Shown: one piece after another, positions 17,231-24,384 of the stretch
Layout of the letters: every line of letters starts with the position of its first letter
How positions within the stretch are numbered: the first letter of the stretch is position 1
NCBI RefSeq assembly: GCF_002847285.1
Contig: NZ_CP025407.1
Location: forward strand, 310,001-374,000
Length of the DNA stretch: 64,000 bases
Reading direction: 5' to 3'
DNA from: Streptomyces sp. CMB-StM0423
GTDB taxonomy: Bacteria; Actinomycetota; Actinomycetes; Streptomycetales; Streptomycetaceae
Notes under the pieces: generated by a model
Seen by the model: only the letters and a program-made list of their open reading frames with translations
Told to the model about the DNA's origin: nothing
Databases searched by the model: none
Program-made: the position numbers and the translations under genes

Positions 17231-18244
17231 ATGCCGCCCACGATCAGTACCATCAACCCCACGCAGGGGCCCACTACCGGGGGCACCATCGTCACCCTCA
17301 CCGGCACCGCGATGACGGGAACCACCGCCGTACGGTTCGGCAGTACCAACGCCACCTTCACCGTCAATTCGGCGACCCAGATCACGGCTGTGAGCCCTCC
17401 CCGCGCCGCGGGTGCGGCGGCGGTGACGCTCATCCATCCGACCGGGAACAGCAACTCGGTGACGTTCACCTACGTTGTGACGCAGGTTCCCCAGGTCACG
17501 GGGGTGACGCCTGCCAGCGGCCCAACGGCCGGCGGCACCACCGTCATCCTTACGGGAACAGGGTTCACCGGGGCCACGGCGGTTGGCTTCGCCGGAGCAC
17601 CGGCCACGTCGTTCCTGGTGAACTCAGCCACCCAAATCACCGCCGTCACCCCCGCCGGCGCCGCCGGAGCCGCCGTGGTGACCGTGACGGCACCAGGAGG
17701 CACCAGCGCCCCGGACGCGTTCTTCTTCTACGCCGCGCCGCCCGCTCTCCACAACAGCAGCCCCGCCCAGGGCCCGACGGCGGGTGGCACCGTGATCACA
17801 CTCAGCGGAAGCAACCTGCTCGACACCAGCGCCGTGCTCTTCGGCTCCACCAACGCCGCCTCCTTCACCGTGGTGTCGGCAACACAGATCACGGCTTCCA
17901 CTCCTCCAGGGACGGGCAGCGCGCCGATCACAGTGGTCACGCCGGGCGGCACGAGCAATCCCGTCGCCTTCGCCTATGTCGCCCCGCCCACACTGTCGAC
18001 TTTGGTACCCGACACCGGTCCGGCGTCAGCGGGCACCGTGGTCACTCTCACCGGCGCGAACCTGGCCACTACGTCGGCTGTCACCTTCGGCACTACGGTC
18101 GCCTCATTCACCGTAGTGTCTGACACGCAGGTCATCGCGGTCGCACCTGCAGGCGCCCCAGGCCCGGTCACGGTATCCGTCACCACCGCAGGCGGTATCA
18201 GTCCCGGGCTTCCCTACACACGAACCGCCATGCCCGGTATCTGA
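17231..18244 (+). CDS. IPT/TIG-repeat protein, four repeats
   Basis: A 337-residue paralogue of the preceding gene with four IPT/TIG repeats (PTQGPTTGGTIVTLTGTAM; PASGPTAGGTTVILTGTGF; PAQGPTAGGTVITLSGSNL; PDTGPASAGTVVTLTGANL). Repeats share the strand pattern [ST]AVxFG...FTVxSATQITAVxP. It starts at ATG 17231 with GGAG eleven bases upstream and ends MPGI, like its neighbour's GPGI. Again there is no export signal or anchor. Either these proteins leave the cell by a non-classical route, or they are intracellular scaffolds; both are inferences. A 150-bp spacer with a terminator separates the two genes, so each likely has its own promoter. Confidence 0.88.
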   Translation: MPPTISTINPTQGPTTGGTIVTLTGTAMTGTTAVRFGSTNATFTVNSATQITAVSPPRAAGAAAVTLIHPTGNSNSVTFTYVVTQVPQVTGVTPASGPTAGGTTVILTGTGFTGATAVGFAGAPATSFLVNSATQITAVTPAGAAGAAVVTVTAPGGTSAPDAFFFYAAPPALHNSSPAQGPTAGGTVITLSGSNLLDTSAVLFGSTNAASFTVVSATQITASTPPGTGSAPITVVTPGGTSNPVAFAYVAPPTLSTLVPDTGPASAGTVVTLTGANLATTSAVTFGTTVASFTVVSDTQVIAVAPAGAPGPVTVSVTTAGGISPGLPYTRTAMPGI

Positions 18245-18463
18245 CCCAGCGACCGGAGGGAAAGCCGCCTCACATCCCGCGCGACCACCCGTTCGATTCC
18301 CTCGGCTGCGGACCGGTGTCGCCTGGCGCGACGTCCCCGCCGAGACCGTGGGCTGCTCCGGGGTGGCAGCCTGGCGCCGGTTGATCGATTCGGCGCGTTT
18401 GACTGTCTTGCCGACGTCGTGATGGCTGGCTCGGTGCTTGTTCTTCGAGCCGGGAGGCCGTCC
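18245..18463. other. Spacer with possible transposase-tail remnant
   Basis: No intact gene. On the minus strand around 18400-18460 a frame reads GRPPGSKNKHRASHHDVGKT, similar in style to the basic C-terminal tails of some actinobacterial transposases, but no stop codon or catalytic part accompanies it, so it is only a possible relic. It meets the HxlR fragment at about 18460. Confidence 0.25.
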
Positions 18464-18659
18464 CGTACGCCGCCGGGTCCACCCCACCGTGCCGCCCGGC
18501 GTGGAGTACAGCCTGACCCCGCTGGGGCGAAGCCTGCTGGAGCCGGTCTCGGCGCTGGCCGACTGGGCCGTACGGCACGAGGAGGAGATCAACGAGGCCC
18601 GGTCCCGCCATGCCGCCGCACGGGACACCCCCGTGACGCCGGCCGACACCACGACCTGA
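18464..18659 (+). pseudogene. HxlR-family regulator, C-terminal fragment
   Basis: The frame ending at TGA 18657-18659 reads VRRRVHPTVPPGVEYSLTPLG, then RSLLEPVSALADWAVRHEEEINEAR. This is the wing and last helix of HxlR-type winged-helix regulators (VPPxVEYxLTPxGxSL). The N-terminal helix-turn-helix with the conserved Cys is missing and upstream sequence is unrelated. It is a truncated relic. Confidence 0.7.
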
Positions 18660-18990
18660 AGTCCCCGGCCGGCGGCAGACCACTCGCCGACCCGCCGTCG
18701 GCCACGGGCGACAGGACGGGCATGGCCGTCGCCGAGGAGCCAGAGGGCCGTGCGCGGCGCGTTCCGGCCGGTCGTCGGCATTGCACCCGGTACTGCACAG
18801 CCTGCTCGCGAAGGGCGTGGATGAGCATCGTGACGTGGGGTGGTCACGGCCGCTGATTGCGGCGACCCCGATGTGCCGGACCGAGGCCGGCGACGTGATC
18901 GGGACAGTGCTCAGCCCCGGGATCCCGGAGGAGTCCGGGGCCAGGTAGGCGCGCGGGTCTGGCCGCGGGCAAGCCGCGTCGCCCGACTTG

Positions 18991-19014
18991 ATAGGCAAGT
19001 GAATACTTGCCTAT
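18991..19014 (+). promoter_or_regulatory. ArsR-type operator with overlapping promoter
   Basis: A perfect inverted repeat, ATAGGCAAGT (18991-19000) and ACTTGCCTAT (19005-19014), has a four-base GAAT spacer. TTGATA (18988-18993) and CTATGG (19011-19016), 17 bp apart, resemble -35 and -10 elements, so the palindrome covers the whole core promoter. The start codon at 19024 lies about where transcription would begin. Binding by the adjacent ArsR protein would block transcription of the operon. Confidence 0.7.
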
Positions 19015-19023
19015 GGTGGAGGT

Positions 19024-19317
19024 GTGCCTGATGATGTGTTCAAGGCGCTGTCCGACCCGACCCGTCGCGCGATCCTCGACGAGTTGACGGAGCGGAACGG
19101 CCAGACCCTCTTCGAAATCTGCACGCGGCTGTCCAGCAAGCATGGGCTGGGATCGTCACGACAGGCGATCAGTCAGCACCTCGCCGTACTGGAAGCCGCG
19201 GGACTGATAAACACGCGGCGCGAGGGCCGCTACAAGTTCCACGACCTCAACGCCCAACCGCTTGAGCAGATCGTCTCGCGCTGGCTCAAGCCGCAACAAC
19301 CGGAGACCGGACCATGA
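19024..19317 (+). CDS. ArsR/SmtB-family transcriptional repressor
   Basis: A 97-residue winged-helix protein: DVFKALSDPTRRAILDEL, then LSSKHGLGSSRQAISQHLAVLEAAGLINTRREGRYKFHDL, a classic ArsR recognition helix and wing. It lacks the ELCVC metal site, so it senses something other than arsenic, as in the ArsR regulators commonly paired with SRPBCC or VOC enzymes. The GTG start is at 19024, at the expected transcription start. Its stop overlaps the ATG of the next gene (ATGA), giving a translationally coupled operon with two VOC proteins under the palindromic operator just upstream. Confidence 0.92.
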   Translation: MPDDVFKALSDPTRRAILDELTERNGQTLFEICTRLSSKHGLGSSRQAISQHLAVLEAAGLINTRREGRYKFHDLNAQPLEQIVSRWLKPQQPETGP

Positions 19318-19706
19318 AGATCTACGTCGCCCACGTATTCGTCGACGACCAGAACAAGGCCGAGGCTTTCTACACCGACGTACTCGGCTTCGTGAAAAAG
19401 AACGACATCCCCGTCGGAGGCGGCGCCCGCTGGCTGACGGTCGTCTCGCCCGAGAACCCCGACGGCGCAGAGCTGCTTCTGGAGCCGTCCGGCCACCCCG
19501 CCGTCCCGCCGTACAAGGAGGCGCTGGTCAAGGACGGTATCCCGGCGACCTCCTTCGAGGTCAAGGACGTCCACGAGGAGACCGCTCGGCTGAGGGAGAA
19601 GGGCGTCGTCTTCACGCAGGAGCCGATGAACGCGGGCCCGGTCACCATGGCCGTCTTCGATGACACCTGCGGGAACCTGATCCAGATCATCCACCACAAC
19701 AGCTAA
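19314..19706 (+). CDS. VOC-family (glyoxalase/bleomycin-resistance-like) protein
   Basis: A 130-residue single VOC module pair: KIYVAHVFVDDQNKAEAFYTDVLGFV begins the first beta-alpha-beta-beta-beta unit, and MAVFDDTCGNLIQIIHH closes the second. The His near the start and the terminal Glu/Gln/His positions are metal-ligand candidates. Such proteins are lyases, dioxygenases or antibiotic-binding resistance proteins; the substrate is not readable from sequence. It is coupled to the ArsR gene by an ATGA overlap, so it is produced on derepression. Confidence 0.88.
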   Translation: MKIYVAHVFVDDQNKAEAFYTDVLGFVKKNDIPVGGGARWLTVVSPENPDGAELLLEPSGHPAVPPYKEALVKDGIPATSFEVKDVHEETARLREKGVVFTQEPMNAGPVTMAVFDDTCGNLIQIIHHNS

Positions 19707-19717
19707 GGCGTCGGCTC

Positions 19718-20107
19718 GTGCAAAAGATCAACACCTTCCTCATGTTCGAAGGACATGCCGAGGAGGCGATGAACTTCTACGTTGCCACCTTCAACGGCAC
19801 GGTCGACAGCGTCACCCGCTATGGACCGGAAGGCCCGGGTCCCGAGGGATCCGTGCTGCAGGCGACGTTCACCCTCGGCAGCCAGCAGTACATGTGCATC
19901 GACAGCCACGTGAAGCACGGGTTCACGTTTACCCCTTCCCTCTCACTGTTCGTCACGTGCGACGACCAGGCGGAACTGGACCGCTTGTTCACGACACTCG
20001 GCGAAGGCGGCGGAGTGCTGATGCCGCTGAACAACTACGGCTTCAGCACGAAGTTCGGCTGGGTGAACGACCGCTACGGCGTCTCCTGGCAGCTGAACCT
20101 GCCATAA
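19718..20107 (+). CDS. PhnB-type VOC protein
   Basis: A 129-residue protein of the PhnB/3-demethylubiquinone-methyltransferase-like VOC subgroup: QKINTFLMFEGHAEEAMNFYVATF, FTLGSQQYMCIDSHVKH, LFVTCDDQAELDRLFTTL, KFGWVNDRYGVSWQLNLP. The terminal D-R-[YF]-G-V-x-W signature is diagnostic of the group. The GTG start is 11 bases after the preceding stop, so it is the third gene of the ArsR operon. Its biochemical role is unknown. Confidence 0.88.
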   Translation: MQKINTFLMFEGHAEEAMNFYVATFNGTVDSVTRYGPEGPGPEGSVLQATFTLGSQQYMCIDSHVKHGFTFTPSLSLFVTCDDQAELDRLFTTLGEGGGVLMPLNNYGFSTKFGWVNDRYGVSWQLNLP

Positions 20108-20588
20108 CACCGCGTGCCCGGCTTCGAGCCGCACTCCCCGGGGCCTCGCTTCCCCGCGGACAAGCCCACCCTACGGCGAAGGGGCGTGGCGAAAACCTCG
20201 TGCCATGTCCCTTCGTCAAGCCTCTGACTCCGTCAGACTCCGGCATATCACCCACCGGCGAAGTCCTTCATCGTGTCTCCGTGCTTGATCGGTCGGCGGT
20301 GTCCGCGGACGTACGGGGGCGGGGCATCGTGAGCCCCGGGTCAAGGCGCTTGTCCGGGGCCGTTCCGGTCGTACTCGACACCGTCGCAGCCCATGCGGGC
20401 GGCGAGGCCGAGGCGGGCCCAGACGATCTCGCCGAACGCGCCGCACCGCTCCCCGCGGAGGTCGAGCGAGCGCTCGCCCTCCCATCCGGTGTTCCCGTGA
20501 TCGCGTGACTTTCGGGCCAGCAGACGATCTCTGCCTCGGTCCGGCGCACGAACGCCGACGTCAGCAGGGCATCCGAAGCAAGACCAAC

Positions 20589-20642
20589 GAGCGTCAAATG
20601 AGCGTCAAGATACCTCGGAGAGCGTCATTTCAGGGTCAGGAT
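20589..20642 (+). promoter_or_regulatory. Phased GAGCGTCA direct repeats
   Basis: Copies start at 20589, 20600 and 20620, i.e. 11 and 20 bases apart, roughly one and two helical turns. A CAGGAT -10-like element (20637-20642) lies nine bases beyond the last copy. Heptamer repeats with this phasing are typical of SARP-family activator sites. No intact gene follows, so this may be an orphan promoter. Confidence 0.3.
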
Positions 20643-20822
20643 ATTGCCCATACCGCACACGACGCACATCATGCGCATCACGGAAATCGCAGGTCAGGCC
20701 GCCTTGGAGGACGACGACCTGATAACGCTGGAGCACACCGCCGCGCTCTGCCCCTGCCGGTACGGCCCGGGTCTGTGCGGCTCGTCCGGCGGCGGCCGGA
20801 CCGGCCTCCTCCTCACTCTCGA

Positions 20823-20838
20823 ATACGACCAGTCGTAT
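20823..20838. promoter_or_regulatory. TetR-type operator palindrome
   Basis: ATACGAC and GTCGTAT flank a two-base CA centre in a perfect inverted repeat. It has the size and style of TetR-family operators and lies 12 bases before an ATG reading MARPRTS, a common TetR beginning, whose gene is cut after a few codons. An orphan operator is likely. Confidence 0.5.
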
Positions 20839-20868
20839 CGTCAATCGGATGGCGCGGCCGCGGACTTC

Positions 20869-21030
20869 TCACCCCTCCGCCGGCCCCAGGAGATCCGCGA
20901 CGCAGGCGAGGTAGAGGGCCATCGCCGTACCGGGGTCGCGGGGGTTGCGCCCGGAGAGTTCCGCGGCCTTCGCGAGGTGGTAGAGCAGGGTGTTGCGGTG
21001 GACGGCGAGGCGGTCGGCGGCGCGGAGGAA
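20869..21030 (-). pseudogene. PucR-family regulator, C-terminal HTH fragment
   Basis: The minus strand reads FLRAADRLAVHRNTLLYHLAKAAELSGRNPRDPGTAMALYLAC in short blocks, ending at TGA (20869-20871). This is the PucR C-terminal helix-turn-helix (AADRLxVHRNTLLYRLxxxxELTGRDLRDP). Everything upstream of the HTH is missing, and at about 21030 the sequence switches to the opposite-strand oxidoreductase fragment. It is the tail of a deleted regulator. Confidence 0.75.
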
Positions 21031-21481
21031 GGGCTACAGCTTCGCGGTGCCCGCCGAGGTGCTACCGCGCCGGCTGATCCACCTGGGTTCGGCGAAGTCG
21101 GTGCTGACGCCACTGGGGCAACAGGTGCGGGTGGCGGGCACGATGGAGTTCGACCTCGACGCGGACCGGTTCAGGCAGCACCGGGTGGAGGCGATCGTGG
21201 CGGCCGCGCGGCCGTATCTGCCCGCCGCGGACTGGGACCGGCGGGAGCAGGAGTGGGTGGGCCCGCGGCCGATGACCCCGGACGGGCTGCCGCTCATCGG
21301 CGCGCTGCCCGGGCACCCCGGCGTGCTGCTGGCCACCGGGCACAACATGCTGGGCCTGATGCTCGCGCCCGCGACGGGCCGCCTTGTCGCGGACCTCGCC
21401 ACCCGCCCCGATCCCCCGGCCCGCGCGGCCCTCTTCGCCCCTTCCCGCGCCGCCCGGCGGGTCCGCGCCACCGCGCGCTGA
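21031..21481 (+). pseudogene. D-amino-acid dehydrogenase (DadA)-like FAD oxidoreductase, C-terminal fragment
   Basis: From the junction at about 21031 the frame reads GYSFAVPAEVLPRRLIHLG, VRVAGTMEFD, then GPRPMTPDGLPLIGALPGHPGVLLATGHNMLGLMLAPATGRLVADL, ending at TGA 21479-21481. The RPMTPDGLPxIG and GHxMLGLxxAPATG motifs are those of the DAO/DadA family, close to the FAD-binding C-terminus. The N-terminal Rossmann fold (GxGxxG) is absent, so it cannot bind FAD. It is joined tail-first to the PucR fragment by a deletion. Confidence 0.78.
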
Positions 21482-21553
21482 CGCCGCGTTTCGCAGAGGG
21501 AAAGCCGCTGACCCCGTCGCCCGCGCCGGGCGGGCGACGGGCGCCGGCACGGC

Positions 21554-22642
21554 TCAGCCGGGCCAGCCCAGTCGGTCCGCGACACGGTCCCAGTGGTGGT
21601 CCGCGTCGCCGAAGGCCAGCGCCCACGCCGCCATCTGGCCGGAGAAGAAGTGCAGGTCGTGCTCGTGGGTGAAGCCGATCGCGCCGTGCACCTGGTGACC
21701 GGTGTCGCAGACCCGCAGGCACGCCTCGCTCACCCACGCCTTGGCCATCGACACCTCCGCCGCGGCGTCCAGCCCCTCCGACAGCCGCCAGCTCGCCTCG
21801 TACGCCATGAAGCGCGAACTCAGCACGTCGATGGCCATGTTCGCGCAGTGGTGCTGGACGGCCTGGAAGGAGCCGATGGGCCGGCCGAACTGCTCGCGCT
21901 CCGCGGCGTACGTGACCGTCAGGTCGAGGACCCGCTGCGCCGCGCCGACCATCGCGGCGCAGGTGGCGGTGGCGCCGTACGCGTCGATCGCCTCGGCGAC
22001 CTCGCGGCCGGCGGTCAGCGCGCGGTCACGGGGCACCCTCACCCTGTCGAAGCGGACGCGGCACGGCCGGTCGGCGCCGATGGCGTCGAGCCGCTCGCGT
22101 ACGACGCCGGGCGCCGAGGCGTCCACCAGCAGGGCGGGGCCCTCGGCGGGCACGACGAGCAGGTCCTCCGCGGCGTGCGCGTAGGGCACGAACTGCGCCG
22201 TGCCGTCGAGCACGAACCCGTCGTCCGCCGGAACCGCTGCGATCTCGGCGCCGGTGCCGTCCCAGCGGCCCGGCACGGCGCTCATCACCCGGCCGCGGGC
22301 GATCTCCCCGAGCCACCGCGCCTGCTGCGCCTGTGTGCCGTACCGGGCGAGAGGCAGCCCGCAGCACGCCACCGTGGCCAGGAACGGGCTCGGCACCAGG
22401 GCGTGCCCCATCTCCTCCACGACCAGGCACAGCTCCAGGAACCCGGTGCCGACTCCGCCGTGGGCCTCCGGCAGCGCCAGCCCGGTCCAGCCGAGCTCGA
22501 CCAGCTCCTTCCACAGCGCGGCGGAGTAGCCGGCGGGCTCGCCGGCCACCGCCCGGGCTCCGGCGCTCGCGCCCCGCGACTCCAGCAGCCCGCGGGCGGT
22601 GTCCTTGATCAGCTCCTGGTCCTCGGTGAGTGTCAGGTCCAT
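21554..22642 (-). CDS. Acyl-CoA dehydrogenase
   Basis: A 362-residue acyl-CoA dehydrogenase with the N-terminal helical domain (DLTLTEDQELIKDTARGLL), middle beta domain and C-terminal four-helix domain (YAAEREQFGRPIGSFQAVQHHCANMAIDV, HQVHGAIGFTHEHDLHFF). The R-E-Q-F-G-x-P-I-G-x-[FY]-Q motif binds FAD. The usual catalytic Glu position is not obvious, and the protein is shorter than the 380-400 typical, like the smaller subunits of heteromeric alpha2-beta2 dehydrogenases used for CoA esters of steroids and cyclic acids. The start ATG overlaps the upstream stop by one base (TGATG). It is the last gene of a five-gene catabolic operon and may pair with the other dehydrogenase at 24385-25638. Confidence 0.92.
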   Translation of the reverse strand: MDLTLTEDQELIKDTARGLLESRGASAGARAVAGEPAGYSAALWKELVELGWTGLALPEAHGGVGTGFLELCLVVEEMGHALVPSPFLATVACCGLPLARYGTQAQQARWLGEIARGRVMSAVPGRWDGTGAEIAAVPADDGFVLDGTAQFVPYAHAAEDLLVVPAEGPALLVDASAPGVVRERLDAIGADRPCRVRFDRVRVPRDRALTAGREVAEAIDAYGATATCAAMVGAAQRVLDLTVTYAAEREQFGRPIGSFQAVQHHCANMAIDVLSSRFMAYEASWRLSEGLDAAAEVSMAKAWVSEACLRVCDTGHQVHGAIGFTHEHDLHFFSGQMAAWALAFGDADHHWDRVADRLGWPG

Positions 22643-23577
22643 CAGTCCACCGGCGGGATCTTGTCGGACCGCACCCACACGCCGGGCCGCTCCTCCCAGA
22701 AGAGCTGCACGAGCACGCCTCCGGTGTGCTTGGGGTGGATGAACGCGTCGCGCCAGGCGGCGCCGTCGGTGCTGCCCTCGTTCTCGCCGAACGCCGGCAC
22801 GCCGTGGTGCGCGCAGGCCGCCGCCGCCCGGTCCCAGTCGGCGACCTGGAACGTCACGTGGTGCGCGGCGGCGCCGTTCCTGTCCCAGAACCGCTCGATG
22901 AACGAGTCCTCGCCGCGCGGCATGATGACCTCCCAGCAGATCGTCGATCCGGGGATGTTCAGCACGAGGTCCGCCATGTCCAGGTGCTCGTCCTCGGGCG
23001 TCCGCCAGACCTGCACGAAGCCGGCGAGCCGCTGGTACCAGCGGGCCAGCTCGTCGCGGTCGGGGAACGCCTGGCACACGTGGTCGAGGGCGACGATGCC
23101 GAGTGACGGCGCGACCGGGGGCTCCGCGGTCACCGGTACGGCGGGACCGTCACCGCACAGCGCGAGGTCGCCGGGACCGCGCAGCCGGAAGAGCACCCCG
23201 GGACCGCGCTCGGGCGGCGACAGCGACGCCTCCAGCCAGCCGCCGCCCCCGCGGGCCGCCGGCTTGACGCCGAGCGCCTCCAGCTCGGCGCGGACGGCCC
23301 CGAGGTCGGGGACCTCCGCGGCGACATGGTGCAGTCCCGGGCGGCCGCCCTGGCCGTCGAGGAACTCCTGGATCGCGGACCCCTCGCCGGCCGGCGCCAG
23401 CACCTCCCAGGTGTGCCCCGGGTTCCCGGGCAGCTCCAGCCGTACGCCGCGGCAGCCCTCGGCGGGGTTGTCCCAGCTCCGCGTGCGGCGGAACCCGAAC
23501 AGCCCCTCCAGCAGCGCCACCTGCGGCTCCAGCTCCGGTGCGACCTGGCCGATGTGGTCGATCCGGTAAATCCGCAC
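22642..23577 (-). CDS. Two-domain VOC protein, methylmalonyl-CoA-epimerase/dioxygenase-like
   Basis: A 311-residue protein with two VOC halves: RIYRIDHIGQVAPEL with PGLHHVAAEVPDL in the first, and VALDHVCQAFPD with AAAHHVTFQVADWD in the second. Paired His and Glu residues (DHIGQV, LHHVAAEV, LDHVCQ, AHHVTFQV, VLVQLFWEE) are good metal-ligand candidates. Its place in an acyl-CoA operon suggests epimerisation or hydrolysis of a CoA intermediate, but a dioxygenase role is possible. The GTG at 23575-23577 is chosen because GAGGAGGA lies just upstream. Its stop overlaps the next start. Confidence 0.85.
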   Translation of the reverse strand: MRIYRIDHIGQVAPELEPQVALLEGLFGFRRTRSWDNPAEGCRGVRLELPGNPGHTWEVLAPAGEGSAIQEFLDGQGGRPGLHHVAAEVPDLGAVRAELEALGVKPAARGGGGWLEASLSPPERGPGVLFRLRGPGDLALCGDGPAVPVTAEPPVAPSLGIVALDHVCQAFPDRDELARWYQRLAGFVQVWRTPEDEHLDMADLVLNIPGSTICWEVIMPRGEDSFIERFWDRNGAAAHHVTFQVADWDRAAAACAHHGVPAFGENEGSTDGAAWRDAFIHPKHTGGVLVQLFWEERPGVWVRSDKIPPVD

Positions 23578-23618
23578 AGATCCTCCTCGCTCGTTTCCAC
23601 TCAAGGGCCGGGCACCGC

Positions 23619-24362
23619 TCAGCTCGGGTGCGGTTCGATCCAGTCGTACTCGTTGGTGACCAGTTCCTTCACCAGGCGCAGGTTGTACCGGTTCATCGCC
23701 GCGATCCGCTCGGCCAGTTCGCCGACCCGCTTGTCGAACTCGTCCGCCGGATACACGTCGTTGACCAGGCCGATCCGCTGCGCCCGCGCGGCGTCGAGCC
23801 GGATGCCGGTGAAGAGCAGCTCCTTGGCCATCGCCTTGCCGACCCGGCGCGGGAGCCGCTTGACGCCGCCCCAGCCGGGCGCGGACCCGCCGAACTCCGG
23901 CTGGTCGGGGTCGCCGTCCTCGGTCATCTTCGGCCGGTACGGCGGCCGGGCGGACAGCGTGATCTCGACCAGGCCCATCTTCGCGTCGTCCGAGGCGACG
24001 ATGAAGTCGGCGGCCAGCGCCAGCTCCAGCCCGCCGCCGACGGCGTAGCCGTGCACGGCCGCGACGACCGGGACGGACAGCCGCTCCATCATCGCGAACG
24101 TCTTCTCGCCGAGCCGCCCCTGCTCCACCCGCTCCTGCTTGGTGAGCTGCTCCGACCAGCCGAGGTCCATGCCGGCGCAGAACGCCCGCTCGCCGGCCCC
24201 CCGCAGCACCACCACGCAGACGTCCTCGTCGTCGTCCACCTCGGTGAAGAACCGGCGGAGTTCGCGCATCGTCGTCGGGGTGAGCGCGTTGAGCTTCTCG
24301 GGCCGGTTCAGGGTCAGCCAGGCGACCCGCTCCTCGATCTTCAGGTCGAGGGTCTCGTACAT
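23619..24362 (-). CDS. Enoyl-CoA hydratase/isomerase (crotonase family)
   Basis: A 247-residue crotonase. LTLNRPEKLNALT opens the fold; RAFCAGMDLGW and HGYAVGGGLELALAADFIVAS form the oxyanion-hole loops. MGLVEITLSARPPY occupies the region of the second catalytic Glu, and an insertion (PYRPKMTEDGDPDQPEFGG) near residue 140 is unusual. It probably hydrates or cleaves an enoyl- or dienoyl-CoA from the dehydrogenase steps encoded beside it. ATG at 24360-24362 has AAGGAGGA ten bases upstream. It is third in the operon. Confidence 0.92.
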   Translation of the reverse strand: MYETLDLKIEERVAWLTLNRPEKLNALTPTTMRELRRFFTEVDDDEDVCVVVLRGAGERAFCAGMDLGWSEQLTKQERVEQGRLGEKTFAMMERLSVPVVAAVHGYAVGGGLELALAADFIVASDDAKMGLVEITLSARPPYRPKMTEDGDPDQPEFGGSAPGWGGVKRLPRRVGKAMAKELLFTGIRLDAARAQRIGLVNDVYPADEFDKRVGELAERIAAMNRYNLRLVKELVTNEYDWIEPHPS

Positions 24363-24384
24363 GGAGAGGATTCCTCCTTGGTCG

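Larger units (their letters stand above)
20108..20868. other. Gene-poor stretch with regulatory-looking repeats
   Basis: About 760 bases with no convincing gene on either strand. It contains three GAGCGTCA direct repeats (20589-20596, 20600-20607, 20620-20627) and a TetR-type palindrome (20823-20838), both listed separately. Directly after the palindrome, an ATG at 20850 reads MARPRTS, the usual first residues of TetR regulators, before homology ends at about 20868. The stretch looks like the residue of several lost genes. Confidence 0.45.

Noticed and set aside
18400..18460. GRPPGSKNK basic motif on the minus strand as a transposase tail or AT-hook
   Set aside because: Only a dozen residues look meaningful, with no stop codon and no catalytic part; not enough to name an element.
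21593..23569. 658-codon plus-strand frame over the acyl-CoA operon
   Set aside because: Antisense of an acyl-CoA dehydrogenase and a VOC gene with clear motifs and ribosome sites.
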